Origin: Gyrodactylus bullatarudis
Taxonomy: Eukaryota; Platyhelminthes; Monogenea; Gyrodactylidea; Gyrodactylidae
Assembly: GCA_012064415.1 (NCBI GenBank)
Contig: SSNU01000242.1
Span: forward strand, 1 to 64,000
Direction: 5' to 3'
Length of the DNA: 64,000 nucleotides
In this document: piece by piece, positions 11,501 to 22,200 of the stretch
Numbering within the stretch: position 1 is the stretch's first letter
Layout of the letters: each line of letters begins with the position of its first letter
The notes under the pieces: model-generated
The model's database searches: none
What the model was told of the DNA's origin: nothing
Seen by the model: only the letters and a program-made list of their open reading frames with translations
Program-made: the position numbers and the translations under genes

Positions 11501-14500
11501 AGTTGAAGCTTTTACTGAAGAAATAAGTCGATCAACGTTAGGACAGCTCTCCTTGATGATCATGGCACAATTATGCAATAAATGAGAGAAACAAGTAACG
11601 TGAAATAGATTAGGATATTTTGTCTTCAAAAATCCTTTAGCCTTCGTCATATATGTGGCAGCATCCGAAAGTAGAAGCAAGAAGTTTTCCGCAGAGACTT
11701 CAAATTCCTCCAGGGTTCTACAAATGCTGTCGCAGATAAACAGATAATCCAATTTGGTTTTGACTTCTATACAATTGCAGACATAGAATTTAGTTGGTTC
11801 TTCAATAGATCCGATAATTATGCAGCATATTGAACGATCATTAATTCTGCTTTCGTTAATCATGATAAAAACTGGTTTATCTTTAACGAAGCTCTTGATA
11901 GTTTTGATTTCTTCCATGTAAAATTCATCCAAATAATTTCTAGCTGCCACACTTGTAAAAGAATTGATATTTAAGCTTTTAAACATTTCAACAATAGATG
12001 GGTTCTCAAGCTTATTCAGAGGAATTCCAGCTTTTAAGAATCCTTTAGCAATAATCTTGTTTTTATCTCCAGGAAAATGAGAATCAATTTGGGTAATTTT
12101 TTGGAACATTTGATGCTTCTGGGTCGAAATATGCTTGAATATATGATCCTTTTTTGAAAGCCTTGAAGGATGAGTTGCATTTCATGCATTTAATTTATCC
12201 AGGGTTATTCTTGTCAATCTTGAAAGTATCGGGAAAACCGCTGAGAAGCTTGGTTACTCGTAGTGGCAATGACATCGTAAGGTAACTAAAGTGAGGGAAT
12301 ACACACTATTCCATGGTTTTCTTAGTATATCTTTCAATAAGAATAAAGAAGTTTATCTGAAATACAATTATCAAATATCCAACACAGGCTTGTGAGAAAA
12401 AATTAGCCAAAAAAGGGCATGTCATATCTCAAAAGCAAAAAAATAGCAAAATTATCTCGACTATCAGAAGGCTTAGAAAAGAAAGAATGATAGTGTCTTA
12501 TTCGTAGTAAAATTCTACATATCATATCAAAAATAGCAAAATTAGCAAATTTACTGCCCTAATTGTAACATAATATTTTTTATTGGATAAAATGTTAGGA
12601 ACTCAAAAACTGAAAATATGATTGTGAAGAATACTGTTCATATTAATTGACTTTTTAGGAAACTTCAAAATTTGAAAAAGTCCTAACATTTCAACGCAAT
12701 TTCCTGGAAGATAAAGATATTCAGGCTCCTGTCTACAGTTTCACAAACATTAATCAAGGTGATAGTCGAATTATTCACATATTGCCAAGTGTCGAGAATG
12801 ATGGGAAGATGTCCTCTAAATGGATCGGCGACTCTGCCTACATAACCCTGATCCGATTGGTCTCAATCAAGAATGAAAAGTTGATAAACCAATTCAAGAA
12901 GGAAGTTGTCAAAACAATACCCGAAAAGTTGATGACCTATGCCAATCTAATCGGTCTCAGTATGCACTGCAAACGGACGGGAAGCAACGATGTCTGGACT
13001 GAAATTAACCGTTTGGCCAATATGAAGAAATGTCTTGTCAGTTATGAGGTAATTCTTTGAAATTTAAATAACACTTTATGTCTCAAGTTAGATCATTTTT
13101 AAACATGCCAAAATATTTATGTTAATTCCAAAATTCGGTTCTGAGTTAGATTGACTGTGCATTAATTTTCCATCATTTTTTTAGACACTGGCTACGCTCT
13201 GCTATGAACTGAGTAGAGCTGACGAGGCTGAGAAGATCATTCAAAAAGTCTCCAAGGATAGACAGATTAAACTCTATGCAATGATTGGGTTAGTCAAATT
13301 ATTTCAGTTCATTACAAGATTACCATAGAGAGATTCACGTAATTAATTAATACGTTCGTAAGGCATATAAAAAATGTTGCCTTTTTTTATTCATTTGAAA
13401 TTTTTATTATTACTACTTTCATTCATAAATTTGTAAATAACGTCCAGTTAAGTTTTTTCAATGAATTTTATTCGTATAACTTCGTATATGTTCGGAAAAC
13501 TCATAATCATTCAACATTCCAGGCTTTAATGTGTCTTTAGCATGAGTATGATCCTGAGTGGTGTCTAAGAAACTTGGCCGCTAGCCAATCTTCACCCTTA
13601 TCAATAGATCGGCTGAGAGGTGCTAGTCCCTAATTAGACTCCTTCTTGCAATTTTTTGGCATTTTTTATGCTACAGTTAAAACGGTTAATCAGGTAACAA
13701 CTATAATCGATTTCTAATTTCTCAATTTTGTATAAAAACGCGGGTAATGACAGCACAGATTTGTGGGTGAAGGAGAAATTCTTCATCAATCACTTTAAAT
13801 TACTCTTATAATCTTCAATTACCTTGGCCTATGTGAGCTTTTACACTTTTCTCTTCACTATTGCTATTAATTGAAGAATTTTGGTGTTTTTTCAGCTCAC
13901 ATATATTTTAATTTTCAACTTTTACTATACTTCTTTCATAATTTGTAAAATATTATTTTCAATGCATTTAAAACTTTTATCATTATTTATGTGTCACTGC
14001 TGATGATGAACCATAAAGAAATGTACATTTAGTGAATAAAAAATCTTTTCTTAGATTACTACAAATATATAGTGGTAGTCAAGAATAAGTATACACCTAT
14101 AGAACCTGTCTTCTTGTTTTAATTTTAAATGATCTTGAGACGTGGGATATGTCATTCGAAAGAGTGCTAAATTATCTACATATTCATATAGATCAATTCG
14201 TAGTAAATTCTAACAGAATTCATTAAATAAAAATTTACTATTTTTCATTAATTTTTCAATCGTCATATTTAAGTATACACTTTTTCGAATTAGTTTTTTA
14301 GAGATAATTAGACTTTTTTTGAGAATTTACAAGAAGTTTTTGGATTACCATCTTCAGCCTTACATAAGATCCACTCTAACTCTTGAAATTGTTCTAATGG
14401 GAACTAATGAATCGAAGTATTCGAGGTTAACAAATTTCCAGAAGCAACGTGCTATAGAGCTTCGGAAAGATGGCCTAAGCCTAAGAAAAATTGCAAATTT

Positions 14501-16248
14501 TATTGAATGCACTACGAAAACTATAAGCAGACTGTTCATGAAGAAAAAACCCTTGAAAAAGAGAGGCCCAAAGCAAATAATTCCCAATTCAGTAAGAGCA
14601 AAAATCAAATATTTGGCTGTAAATAAGAAATACACTGCATCCAAAATAAAATCTGAATTGAATTTGAATGTAAGTATAAGTACAATTCAAAGAGCTTTGA
14701 AAAAAGATCCGAGTCTTCATTGGGGTAAACCTAAGAATACTCCAAATCTGAGTTCTAGAGATATGGAATCAAGAAAGAGTTGGGCTTATGAAAAAATCAT
14801 TGAAAATCAAGATTGGAGCAGAGTTATCTTTTCTGACGAGAAAAAGTTCAATCTTGATGGCCCAGATGGTCTAACTTCATGCTGGATGGACAAAAAGCGA
14901 CCAAAACCAATACGAATAAAGCGAGGATTCGGTGGAGGTAGTGTTATGGTCTGGGGATCGATAACTAGCAAAGGAACTTCTAGTCTAGTTGTTATTAGTG
15001 AAAAGCTCAATTCAACTTCTTACCAAATTCTGCTTGAAGATCATTTATTCTCATTTAAAGAGGAAATTACAAAAGAGGATCTAATTTTCCAACAAGATAA
15101 TGCTCCGTGTCATCGTTCTAAATCAACCATTAACTGGTTTTCGGATCATACTATAAAAGTACTTCCTTGGCCAGCCAGAAGCCCGGATTTGAATCCAATC
15201 GAAAATCTCTGGGGGATTTTATCCCAAAAAGTATATCAAAATGGCAAGATTTTTTGTAATAAGCATGAATTGATAATCAAAATTATGGAAGAGTGGAAAT
15301 CAATACATGAAGACGTCATAAAGAACCTTTATAAATCTATGCAGAAGAGATGTATGAATGTTGTTTTATCGGATGGAAATTTTACAAAATAAATGTGTAT
15401 ACTTAAACTTGACGTTAAAAAAATTTATGAAAAATAGAAAATTTATATTTACTGAATTATGTTGAAATAAATTATATTTAAAAATACGCATTTTAATAAA
15501 GAATTTTTCATTCTTTAGAAGTCAACATCCCAAGTCTCAAGATCATTTAAAATTAATATAAGAGGACAGGTTCTATAGGTGTATACTTATTATTGATTAT
15601 CACTATATTACCTAGATAAAATGGAATAAAAGAGTCCTATAAAAATATTTCTCAATCTCAAATTATGCATAATTTTTAAAGTCCTTGGTTAAATACATCG
15701 AGTATATAAAGTTGGTTGATATGAAGTTAAAGATTTTTTGGAGTCCTACTCATGTTGCCCACTTTTAACAACTGAAGAAAATAATTCTCAAAAATTTATT
15801 TCTGATCTTGAAAAAACTCTTTTGATCACCCTCCAACTTTCAAATCAATAAACATTTTCAGTTCAAAGTTCGAAGAAATGGGCTTTAGGTTCCAAATCGA
15901 AAATTAAAAAATGGCCATATTCTTCATAAAAATAAATTTTTTTGAGAATTGTTTTCTTCAAATGTTAAAATGGGCAATATGAGTAGGATTCCAAAAAATC
16001 TTTAACAAATTCAAATTCTTGATGAAAAATCGATATTTCTGTAAATTATAGCTTTACTTTGCCCATTTTTGTGCATATATGTTTCTTTATATTCCTCATC
16101 ATTTTCTAGGCGATTCAACATTGCCATTGAGTTGGCACGTGAATTACATTCAACCAACGACCTGATCTACATTCAAAAACGCTTGGCCTCAAGTGGCGAT
16201 TCGACAATGAAAGAGAAGATTCGAAATTACCTCAATAACATGAGATAG
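5517..16248 (+). CDS. VPS16: Vacuolar protein sorting protein 16 (HOPS/CORVET core subunit)
   Basis: Eleven exons join in phase: 5517-5566, 5592-5760, 5798-6493, 6535-6938, 8810-9123, 9876-10165, 10397-10630, 10686-10763, 12659-13048, 13185-13288 and 16110-16248, giving about 955 aa (human VPS16 is about 840). The N-terminal half matches the VPS16 beta-propeller region (DLCWIENQRVAIPCKNGRI, LDARIF-like IIEARFLNI, IDGVRI, HELLQHVP). The C-terminal half matches the alpha-solenoid (ILGHWASKKIP, DIARAAIENGNEELA, VPILLKLKKYSQ, ACVRALDSGNPDLL, YPQALALYQ, LCYELSRADEAEKI). VPS16 binds VPS33 and is a core part of the HOPS and CORVET tethers that act in endosome and lysosome fusion. The first three introns are 25, 37 and 41 nt; later ones reach about 2.8 kb. 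Intron 8 carries a hAT element and intron 10 a Tc1 element. An AATAAA lies at 16323. Confidence 0.95.
7250..7870. repeat. Degenerate copy of foldback repeat family 1 in VPS16 intron 4
   Basis: This stretch shares blocks with the palindromic repeat best seen at 43847-44463, such as CACGAT.ATGG.GTGATTCT, TCAGATTCAGC.TATTTGATTT and GATCCTAAAAATCAACTTT. It has many changes and no clean ends. It explains most of the large intron 4 of VPS16; I see no coding potential. Confidence 0.45.
8395..8611. mobile_element. hAT-type MITE, copy B (internally deleted)
   Basis: It starts TAGAGTAATACAAAATTT and ends GGTCTACTCTA, the same termini as copies at 2420-2871 and 54127-54455, but is only 217 bp against 452 and 329 bp. 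The middle is missing. Flanking 8-mers do not match clearly, so the target duplication has decayed or the end has changed. It lies in VPS16 intron 4, just before exon 5. Confidence 0.65.
9490..9778. mobile_element. Truncated piggyBac-type MITE in VPS16 intron 5
   Basis: The sequence matches 34540-34802 over most of its length (CTAAACAAATCTCAA, TACTCATTAGTA.ATGGGAAATT, ATCGTTTTATATCGATTT). Its right end reads GATAGGG followed by TTAA at 9775-9778, as expected of a piggyBac-type end. The left TTAA-CCCT end seen in the other copy is absent, so this copy is truncated or diverged at the left. Confidence 0.5.
10915..12561. mobile_element. hAT transposon inserted in VPS16 intron 8
   Basis: The element begins TAGGGCAGTAA and ends TTTACTGCCCTA, a clear terminal inverted repeat, and is flanked by an exact 8-bp duplication ATTGTAAC (10907-10914 and 12562-12569). 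Length is 1647 bp. The subterminal regions carry many TAGCAAAA / TTTTGCTA words, possible transposase binding sites. It encodes a broken transposase on the minus strand. The exact duplication suggests a fairly recent insertion, although the gene is already dead. Confidence 0.9.
11158..12275 (-). pseudogene. Broken hAT transposase (CGGBP1-like/BED type)
   Basis: Reading from an ATG at 12275, the N-terminus (LPLRVTKLLSGFPDTF, then KCMKCNSSFK) looks like a BED-type zinc-binding start, but an in-frame TAA near 12195 interrupts it. The main frame, 12109 to 11396, holds hAT-like signs: an acidic LLLSDAATYMTKA segment, the CFSHLLHNC block (C-x2-H) and RWGTYL. The usual first catalytic Asp position reads INESRIND and may be lost. 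A frameshift near 11400-11460 moves the C-terminal part to another frame, 11460 to 11158. The product cannot be made as one protein. Confidence 0.8.
14072..15603. mobile_element. Tc1-family transposon with IR/DR-type ends in VPS16 intron 10
   Basis: The element is 1532 bp and is flanked by TA at 14070-14071 and 15604-15605. The ends GTGGTAGTCAAG... and ...TTGATTATCAC are inverted repeats of about 210 bp. Each arm holds two copies of AAGTATACAC in the same orientation (14087-14096 and 14271-14280 on the left; reverse complements at 15579-15588 and 15395-15404 on the right). This two-direct-repeats-per-arm layout is the IR/DR type of Tc1 elements such as Sleeping Beauty. The arms match at most positions and the transposase frame is open, so the insertion looks young. 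Confidence 0.92.
14397..15392 (+). CDS. Tc1 transposase, full-length, DD34E
   Basis: The frame encodes 331 aa, the usual Tc1 transposase size, with no stop or frameshift. The N-terminus has paired-like helix-turn-helix segments (residues ~10-50 and ~65-105) with a basic KKKPLKKRGPK stretch between them that could be a GRPR-like/nuclear-import patch. The catalytic domain has D147 (IFSDEKKFNLDGPDG), D234 (FQQDNAPCH) and E269 (SPDLNPIENLWG), exactly 34 residues between the last two. The GGGSVMVWGSI block is also present. The ATG at 14397 was chosen because it starts the conserved N-terminus and the upstream part of the frame has no ATG. It sits inside the VPS16 intron in the same direction as VPS16. 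All key residues are present, so it could be active. Confidence 0.93.
   Translation: MGTNESKYSRLTNFQKQRAIELRKDGLSLRKIANFIECTTKTISRLFMKKKPLKKRGPKQIIPNSVRAKIKYLAVNKKYTASKIKSELNLNVSISTIQRALKKDPSLHWGKPKNTPNLSSRDMESRKSWAYEKIIENQDWSRVIFSDEKKFNLDGPDGLTSCWMDKKRPKPIRIKRGFGGGSVMVWGSITSKGTSSLVVISEKLNSTSYQILLEDHLFSFKEEITKEDLIFQQDNAPCHRSKSTINWFSDHTIKVLPWPARSPDLNPIENLWGILSQKVYQNGKIFCNKHELIIKIMEEWKSIHEDVIKNLYKSMQKRCMNVVLSDGNFTK
15700..16060. repeat. Foldback repeat family 1, copy in VPS16 intron 10
   Basis: The copy starts near TTGGTTGATATGAAGTT and holds GGAGTCCTACTCATGTTGCCCACTTTT on one side and its inverse (GGGCAATATGAGTAGGATTCC) on the other, so it folds on itself. It belongs to the same family as 43847-44463 and 58917-59458. 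No coding sequence. Confidence 0.6.
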
Positions 16249-16322
16249 ACTATCCTGATTCTTACACTGCTCTTGTGATTTTCCCTCATTTTTTCAATGA
16301 TTTTATTATATTTTTACGATTG

Positions 16323-16328
16323 AATAAA
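16323..16328 (+). terminator. Likely VPS16 poly(A) signal
   Basis: AATAAA lies 75 bases after the VPS16 stop codon on the same strand, a normal distance for a short 3' UTR. Confidence 0.6.
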
Positions 16329-16637
16329 GAATTACACGAATCAAGTTTCATCTCATTTATTTACAACAATTTGAATATCGTTTAACTCTTAATAATCAAT
16401 TCTCGAAGCTACTTGTAAGTAACTACATGTTTAATTCAAATAAAAATGCGTCTTTAAGCCTATTCCTTTGGATCATGGATAAAAAGCAAAGTATAGATCT
16501 GAGTCGAAGAAATTCCACGACTAAACTCGGGATGATCAATAATCTTTTATTCAGTCATAATTTAATTATTATTATTCAATCATTTTTTACAAGCTATTTT
16601 TGTAATAAATAGATGATTTATAACACCGAAATTAATT

Positions 16638-16732
16638 TTATGCAGCCTTTAATGCTTCTTTCCTCAAGGCTTTTCTAAAATATTTCAATTTGCTTTCATG
16701 ATACGATTTAAAGTCTTTTTTTTCCATCCTAG
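16638..16732 (-). other. Orphan exon-like ORF (possible terminal exon)
   Basis: On the minus strand, a CTATAG acceptor at 16733 is followed by an open frame ending in a TAA at 16638. It reads MEKKDFKSYHE.. and ends RKALRKEALKAA, a basic, helical-looking tail. Codon choice resembles coding DNA. No partner exons were found between here and 19 kb, and the upstream side is repeat family D. It may be the last exon of a small gene, a retro-fragment, or chance. Confidence 0.25.
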
Positions 16733-16794
16733 CTATAGAAATTTCAACATTATTTTATGAAATCAAACTAATCCACAAATAACGTTAAGCTTGT

Positions 16795-17220
16795 TTACTA
16801 ATTTCAAAAAACTGTCCACTAAAGACGAAATAATGTCTCTCCATTTCGATAAACTTTCCACTATATTCGAATAGATCCTAACCTGTAATTATCTCATTCT
16901 CCTAATATTGGAAAACTCTCCAGTAATTTTGTTTAAGCATTCCACTAAATTCGAGAAAATTTACACTAATTTTGATAAACTAATCCGGTAATTACATCTT
17001 CAATTATTCTAATTTTGGGAACTTGTCACTAATTTTGTCAACATTTAATATCGAAAAATTGTCCACTAATTTCGTAAAATGACTGTAATGTTGGTTCACA
17101 TGAAATTATTCCTCTTTTAGTGTTCAATCAAGTTTTCTGAGATCTTTACGCTACTCTTGCTTGTGTATCTTGCTCAGACTTTGGTCCTAAATCCAACTTT
17201 TTGCAGGCTCTAAATTGTCA
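16795..17220. repeat. Dispersed repeat family D
   Basis: A stretch with recurring CCACTAATTTTG / CACTAAATTCG words recurs almost word for word at 57420-57660 and more loosely at 52280-52525. Shared runs include TTCGAATAGATCCTAACCTG and CTCCAGTAATTTTGTTTAAG. The 17135-17220 part (TTGCTCAGACTTTGGTCCT) is shared with 52285-52360. The internal ACTAAT-type word recurs about every 30-40 bases, hinting that the family grew from a short tandem unit. No ORF. Confidence 0.65.
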
Positions 17221-17329
17221 ACTTGGCATATTTGGAAAAAATACCGAATTTATAAATTCTTATTAGGAGATTCAAGAAGAAAGCTAAATAAATCGATTAA
17301 CCAAAATAAAGCTAGTTAATAAGAAGATG

Positions 17330-17600
17330 GGAATTTAATGAATTTTACAAAATTCTCAATTTTTTCATCAAGAAATTGAATTCACCAAGATTCTTTGATT
17401 GCTGATTGACATAGAAATCAAATATGCTGAATCTGATTTTTAGAACAAAAAAAATATTTTTCAACTCAAAGTTTAAAGAAATGGGATTTGGTCCTGACTG
17501 CAGAATCGGTTTTGTGCGTAAAAAAATCTATTGTGGCATCACGAAAACTAATAATATCTGTAATTTCTAGAAACACAAAGAGATATCATATTTTTATAGT
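17330..17600. repeat. Foldback repeat family 1, partial copy
   Basis: The stretch AATTTTACAAAATTCTCAAT TTTTTCATCA and the following AAATATGCTGAATCTGATTTT match other family 1 copies (for example 21060-21250 and 63425-63860). The inverse half is weak here. No coding sequence. Confidence 0.5.
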
Positions 17601-17825
17601 TTTGGAACTTTTTATCAAATCAGAATTTATTTGTCCCGAGTTGTATTAAGAATTAAAAAGCAAGGATCTAAGGCATAGTGCTAAATAGAAGCTCACATCC
17701 TACCATATAAATCCAAGTTTTAGTCCCGGAATTTCTACTTTTTGATTACAAGTATCCCTTATTAAAACAGGTTTCCTTACAGGAGTACTCAAAGAAAAAC
17801 TTTAATGGCGGAACTTTAAACAAAG

Positions 17826-17954
17826 AGGCTTTTTCTCAGTTACACCGATGCTTCTCATACGCCTCAAGTTAGTGCTGAAAATCTTCTTCAGTATACCAGC
17901 TATGACCCTTCATCTTTACTAGAAATTCTTAAAAGTTCATTAGCTATTGAGTAA
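17826..17954 (+). other. Orphan exon-like ORF (possible terminal exon)
   Basis: After a good acceptor (CTTTTTCTCAG, ending 17839) a frame stays open to TAA at 17952. It reads YTDASHTPQVSAENLLQ, then YDPSSLLEILKSSLAIE. The composition and codon use look coding rather than random AT-rich DNA. I do not recognise the family and found no upstream exon. It could be the end of a lost gene or an unannotated short gene. Confidence 0.25.
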
Positions 17955-18267
17955 TTTCCACTGCCTAAAATTGATCAAAAACAAATTACCATACTATTTT
18001 ATTTGGAAATTCATTGAATGACCTATGATTTGCGTAGTAAAAATTCATTGATAATTGAAAAGAAATCCACGTTTTTAATGACATTAATGACAAAATGATG
18101 CTTTAGAATTTACAGTGCTATTGGAGAAGTCGGTATTACTCCAATTATACTACTAAAATGAATACAAGAAAGGCTCAAGGGTTACAAACTAGGCAAAATT
18201 ATTAATCAAACAAATCTCCATTCATTGAGGAATCATAATTTTGATTGAATCAAAAACTTTCCCCTAC

Positions 18268-18556
18268 ATATACAGAGAGAGAGAGAGTATTCCACTTTTT
18301 CTTCTTCATACTCCCCTTTTATTTTGGGAACGAAAGGAGATAGATAACTTGAGTAAGCAGAAGGGACTTATCAAAGAGAGGAAAGAAATTATTGATTTTT
18401 GCTCTCTTTATCTTTCTCCAATCTATCCAACTCCATCCATTTCTCTGACTGCCTCTCTCTCTCTCCTTTCGTGTATTCACTGTATTCATTCATATTTTGT
18501 GATGAATTTATTGCAAACCCACATACACACACAGATATATATATATATATATGCCT
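18268..18556. repeat. Simple-sequence cluster upstream of the GPCR gene
   Basis: The stretch holds a GA run (about 18270-18288), CT-rich runs (about 18450-18470), a CA run and an AT run (about 18522-18553). A further CA/CACG run is at about 18994-19016. Together they form a low-complexity zone upstream of the receptor start. ORFs drawn across it are artefacts of the repeats. Confidence 0.85.
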
Positions 18557-19253
18557 AGTATATTATTACGTATATAATCTTTGTATATTTGTACATTTGT
18601 CGTGTTGCAATACTCAAAAAATGAATGAATTCTATTGATTGATTTGAAATTTTACGTTCATATATTCGTGCAAATGTACAAAATCTATTTGAACGATTTA
18701 TAGTATATATGCACTGCTTACAAAGAATTCGGGAAATCTATTGTTTCACTATACAAACTATGGACATAGATATATAGAATACTACTAGTACATATGGGAT
18801 ACACTGCATCCATTTAGAATATATATGGAGAAAAATAATAATGATAATATTAAGAGATATTGAGAATTATTATTTTTCAGTTTTATTACACAAGACAATA
18901 AAAGCAAGTGAACATAAGAAATTCTTCTATGTGAATAATTCTTTCTGTTTTTCCTCTCTCTTTTTGAAAAAAAGTAAAAAAGAACAAGCTTATTCACACA
19001 CACACACGCACGCACAGAGACCCAGAAGGAGTTCTTCCCATTGATTTTCCCATTCTGCATTTGAATTTGACAAATCATGGATTAATTTCACTACCGCGTA
19101 TACACATACACACAGGCTTATGGATTTAGTGTACCTTGTCGAGGGGGTCAATTAATCATGGTTATTGGGGACCTTTTAAAGGGGACATGCCCTACTACTA
19201 CTTATGGACAGACTCAACTTCAATCATCACGGAATGAACACCTATTGACGAGG

Positions 19254-22200
19254 ATGCTTAGGGTTGTCATGATAATATTTCTACTACTCTATGATAGTCA
19301 TGGGGACTTGGATAAATTGCAAAGATTCATTCTAACAGTTCATGGTATCGACAAGTCCTCGTGCATTTGTAATGAACAAAAATGTCCAAAACTTTCAGAT
19401 TTCTACATGGACTTTGTGTCAGATTCGAGATTAAATCATAATTTTTATACGGACCTTATTAAAATCAAGTATGATTTGACAGAGGATTTTCAAACCATCT
19501 CAATGCATAACAACAGTTTTACCAATGTTATTGGAATATACCTATGTGACAAGACCAAAAATGGCTACAAGGATATTTTCAATCGTTCAAATCATCAGCG
19601 GAACGTTAAAATCGTCCAGGCAAACTGTGATATGTCGGAATTAAACGTGGAAGATACCCAGGGTCAATGGGCACCGATTTATTGTCCTTCTATGGAGGAA
19701 GGGGCCATTAATGCCAACTATATTATTCAACGGAATAAAAACAGGTATGCTCAAAAGAGGCGAAAGATTGTGTAGAGTAATAAGATCAACTCTCATTGGC
19801 TCACAGTGTTTTCCACATTAGTTCTCTCCACCAATCAGATTTAGGGGAGGAATTCAATATGAAAAAAATTTACATGATTAATTGAAATCCTTTCAAGGGA
19901 AGAATATTGATTTTCTCGAAATTTCTGGTCACTTCTTCTCTTTTGCAGATAGGTTCATTTTAATTAACTTTCCTAAATGTTCACTATGAATAAATTTGAA
20001 GGGAATGATCGATTGGCTTCATTCATTCTATAGAAATTTTCCTCTCTCCCGAATTGGCTTTACATCTAAGGGCAGATAATTTTTCCTTCACTTACAATAG
20101 TGCACCAGTCTTTGTGCTTGAGAATGTCCACATCCCATTTTTCAAAGTATTGAAAATATTTATAAACTATGTATCTACTAAATAAATCAAATGATCAGTG
20201 GATGGATTTCTAATTCCAGTCTTGTACAATAGAGGTAATACTTTTCCCACCAAAGGTCCTGCTATCTTTTTTGTATGAATCAAACAACCATGAAACAAAA
20301 TATCTTGATCACTATTGAATAACTTGTTTGAAATTAAATTCCTGATATCTACTCCTATTGTACCATGACTAGTTAATTTACAAATTTCAATGAATTAGTT
20401 AAAATTAAAGAATATAAAAATCATGAATGAATATAACATGTTTTAATTCCATAGTAGAATTGATAAATTTTATTTTTAATTCTTGCACAAACCATTTGAC
20501 TTTCTTCTTACAAAAGAATGAAAAATTTTGACCATCTTGAAAAATGGGTTTTGCACATTCTGAAGCAAAATAACTGGTGCATAACTTGTCATCAAAGCCA
20601 GCCCTTTATCGTGAAGGTTATGTGCTAACATTTTCCTTTTTTAGATACATTTTTGAATTTGATTTACGCAATTTAAACTTGGATTTATGCGCTCTGGAAC
20701 CAAGGACATGCCAGCAATTGGAAGAGGTGAGTGGGTGTCCTAGGGTCCTTTGTTTTTATCTTAAAGTATTTTATCTCTTGAATGATTTCAACCAAGGATA
20801 CCAAATAGTTATTTTAGAAACTAACAGTAGTAACAAGAAGTTCAAAAAATTAGTTTTCCTTAAGAAAAATTTTATAATCACTATTTTGCATGTACAAGAG
20901 AAATTGGGTCTAACATATTGTGAAAAACATTTGGGAAAAACAATTCTGATTTCAGCTTATGGGATGATGGAAGAACATTTTGTTGATTAGATCGAAAGAA
21001 TCATTTCACAAATGCACAGGGCAAATAGAGAAGTTGTTATTAAGATTATTTTTCAAATTATTCTAGTTCATATAAAGATGGGAGTTTATGATTTTTACAA
21101 AATTCTCAAATTTTTATCACCATTAGTTAAAGAAATCAAATATGTTGAATCTGATGTTGAGAATCCCCCCGTCATCGTATGAAAATTGAATTTCGATTTT
21201 TTGATCCTTGAAAATCGATAAAATTTTTATGAATCAAGACCCCTGAAAAAAATCTCGGCATCAGGATGATTTTTATGCGGTCGATTCTAAAGTGACGTAG
21301 GAGCACTTGTAGGAGTACTTGTGAATAAAAGTTCGTCGTATGCGAATAGAGGCCAAAGAGATTCCACTCGGGCTGAGAAAATGCTTTGAACAGATTTTTT
21401 CTCGAGTTTTAACCAAAGTTTTCATACTGAAATGAGTCGAATAATTTTCGATTTATTTTATACTTCACTGAAATGTTAATATGGAAGGGAAAAAAGATAT
21501 AAATTTGTTCATCTTTAATATTAAAAACCCTTTTTTCTCTGTTTTTTTCAGTGCAAATTTGAGAAGAAAGCCGACTGGAATCTCTCATTAAACAACTTTA
21601 AATGCATTTGTTCCACAGTAAGTAATTGATGAGTTAATATTATAACTAACGAATCAAAGAAAAAACTTCTTCCTTCCTCCAGAACTGTTCGAGTGTTCGC
21701 AGCTTCATTCAAAAAGTGCCATTTTTTGTGCAGATATTTTGTATAATTGCTTGTCTCTTTCTTGGAGTATTAATATTTAAATTCAGATCATCCAAAGTTT
21801 GTTCCCTTCTCGACTAATGTAACCGATTCCGTTTCATTTAGTTTTATTTAATTCCAGGTTATCAAATTATCGAATTGGTTCCTTCTTGAAATTTTTCTCT
21901 TTGGAGCCGTGATACTCTATATGGCTGTGAGTTTATTAACTAATAACTATGAACGAAACTCAAAATTAAACTTATCAAATTCCCCTTGAGATAAGCTTAT
22001 TTTAATGATCTCTACATTAGGCCTTGAGAATGAAACTATCCACAGAAGTTAAAGAAAAAAGTGATCATATTTTGATTGAGTAGCTTTTTGAAATTATGAA
22101 ATTCGAAATAATAATTTATTCTCAAGACACTAGCGTATTACATTTATGGAGAAGAATGGACGTGCTTCTTAGGACCATGGCTACGTGGAATCGGCTTCTC

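Noticed and set aside
13995..14020. CTGATGA followed by GAAATG as a second hammerhead core
   Set aside because: No pairable stem II between the two words and no cleavage triplet at the right place; chance in AT-rich DNA.
18241..18638. ORFs rich in Ser/Leu/His-Thr across 18.2-18.6 kb
   Set aside because: They are translations of CT, CA and AT simple repeats.
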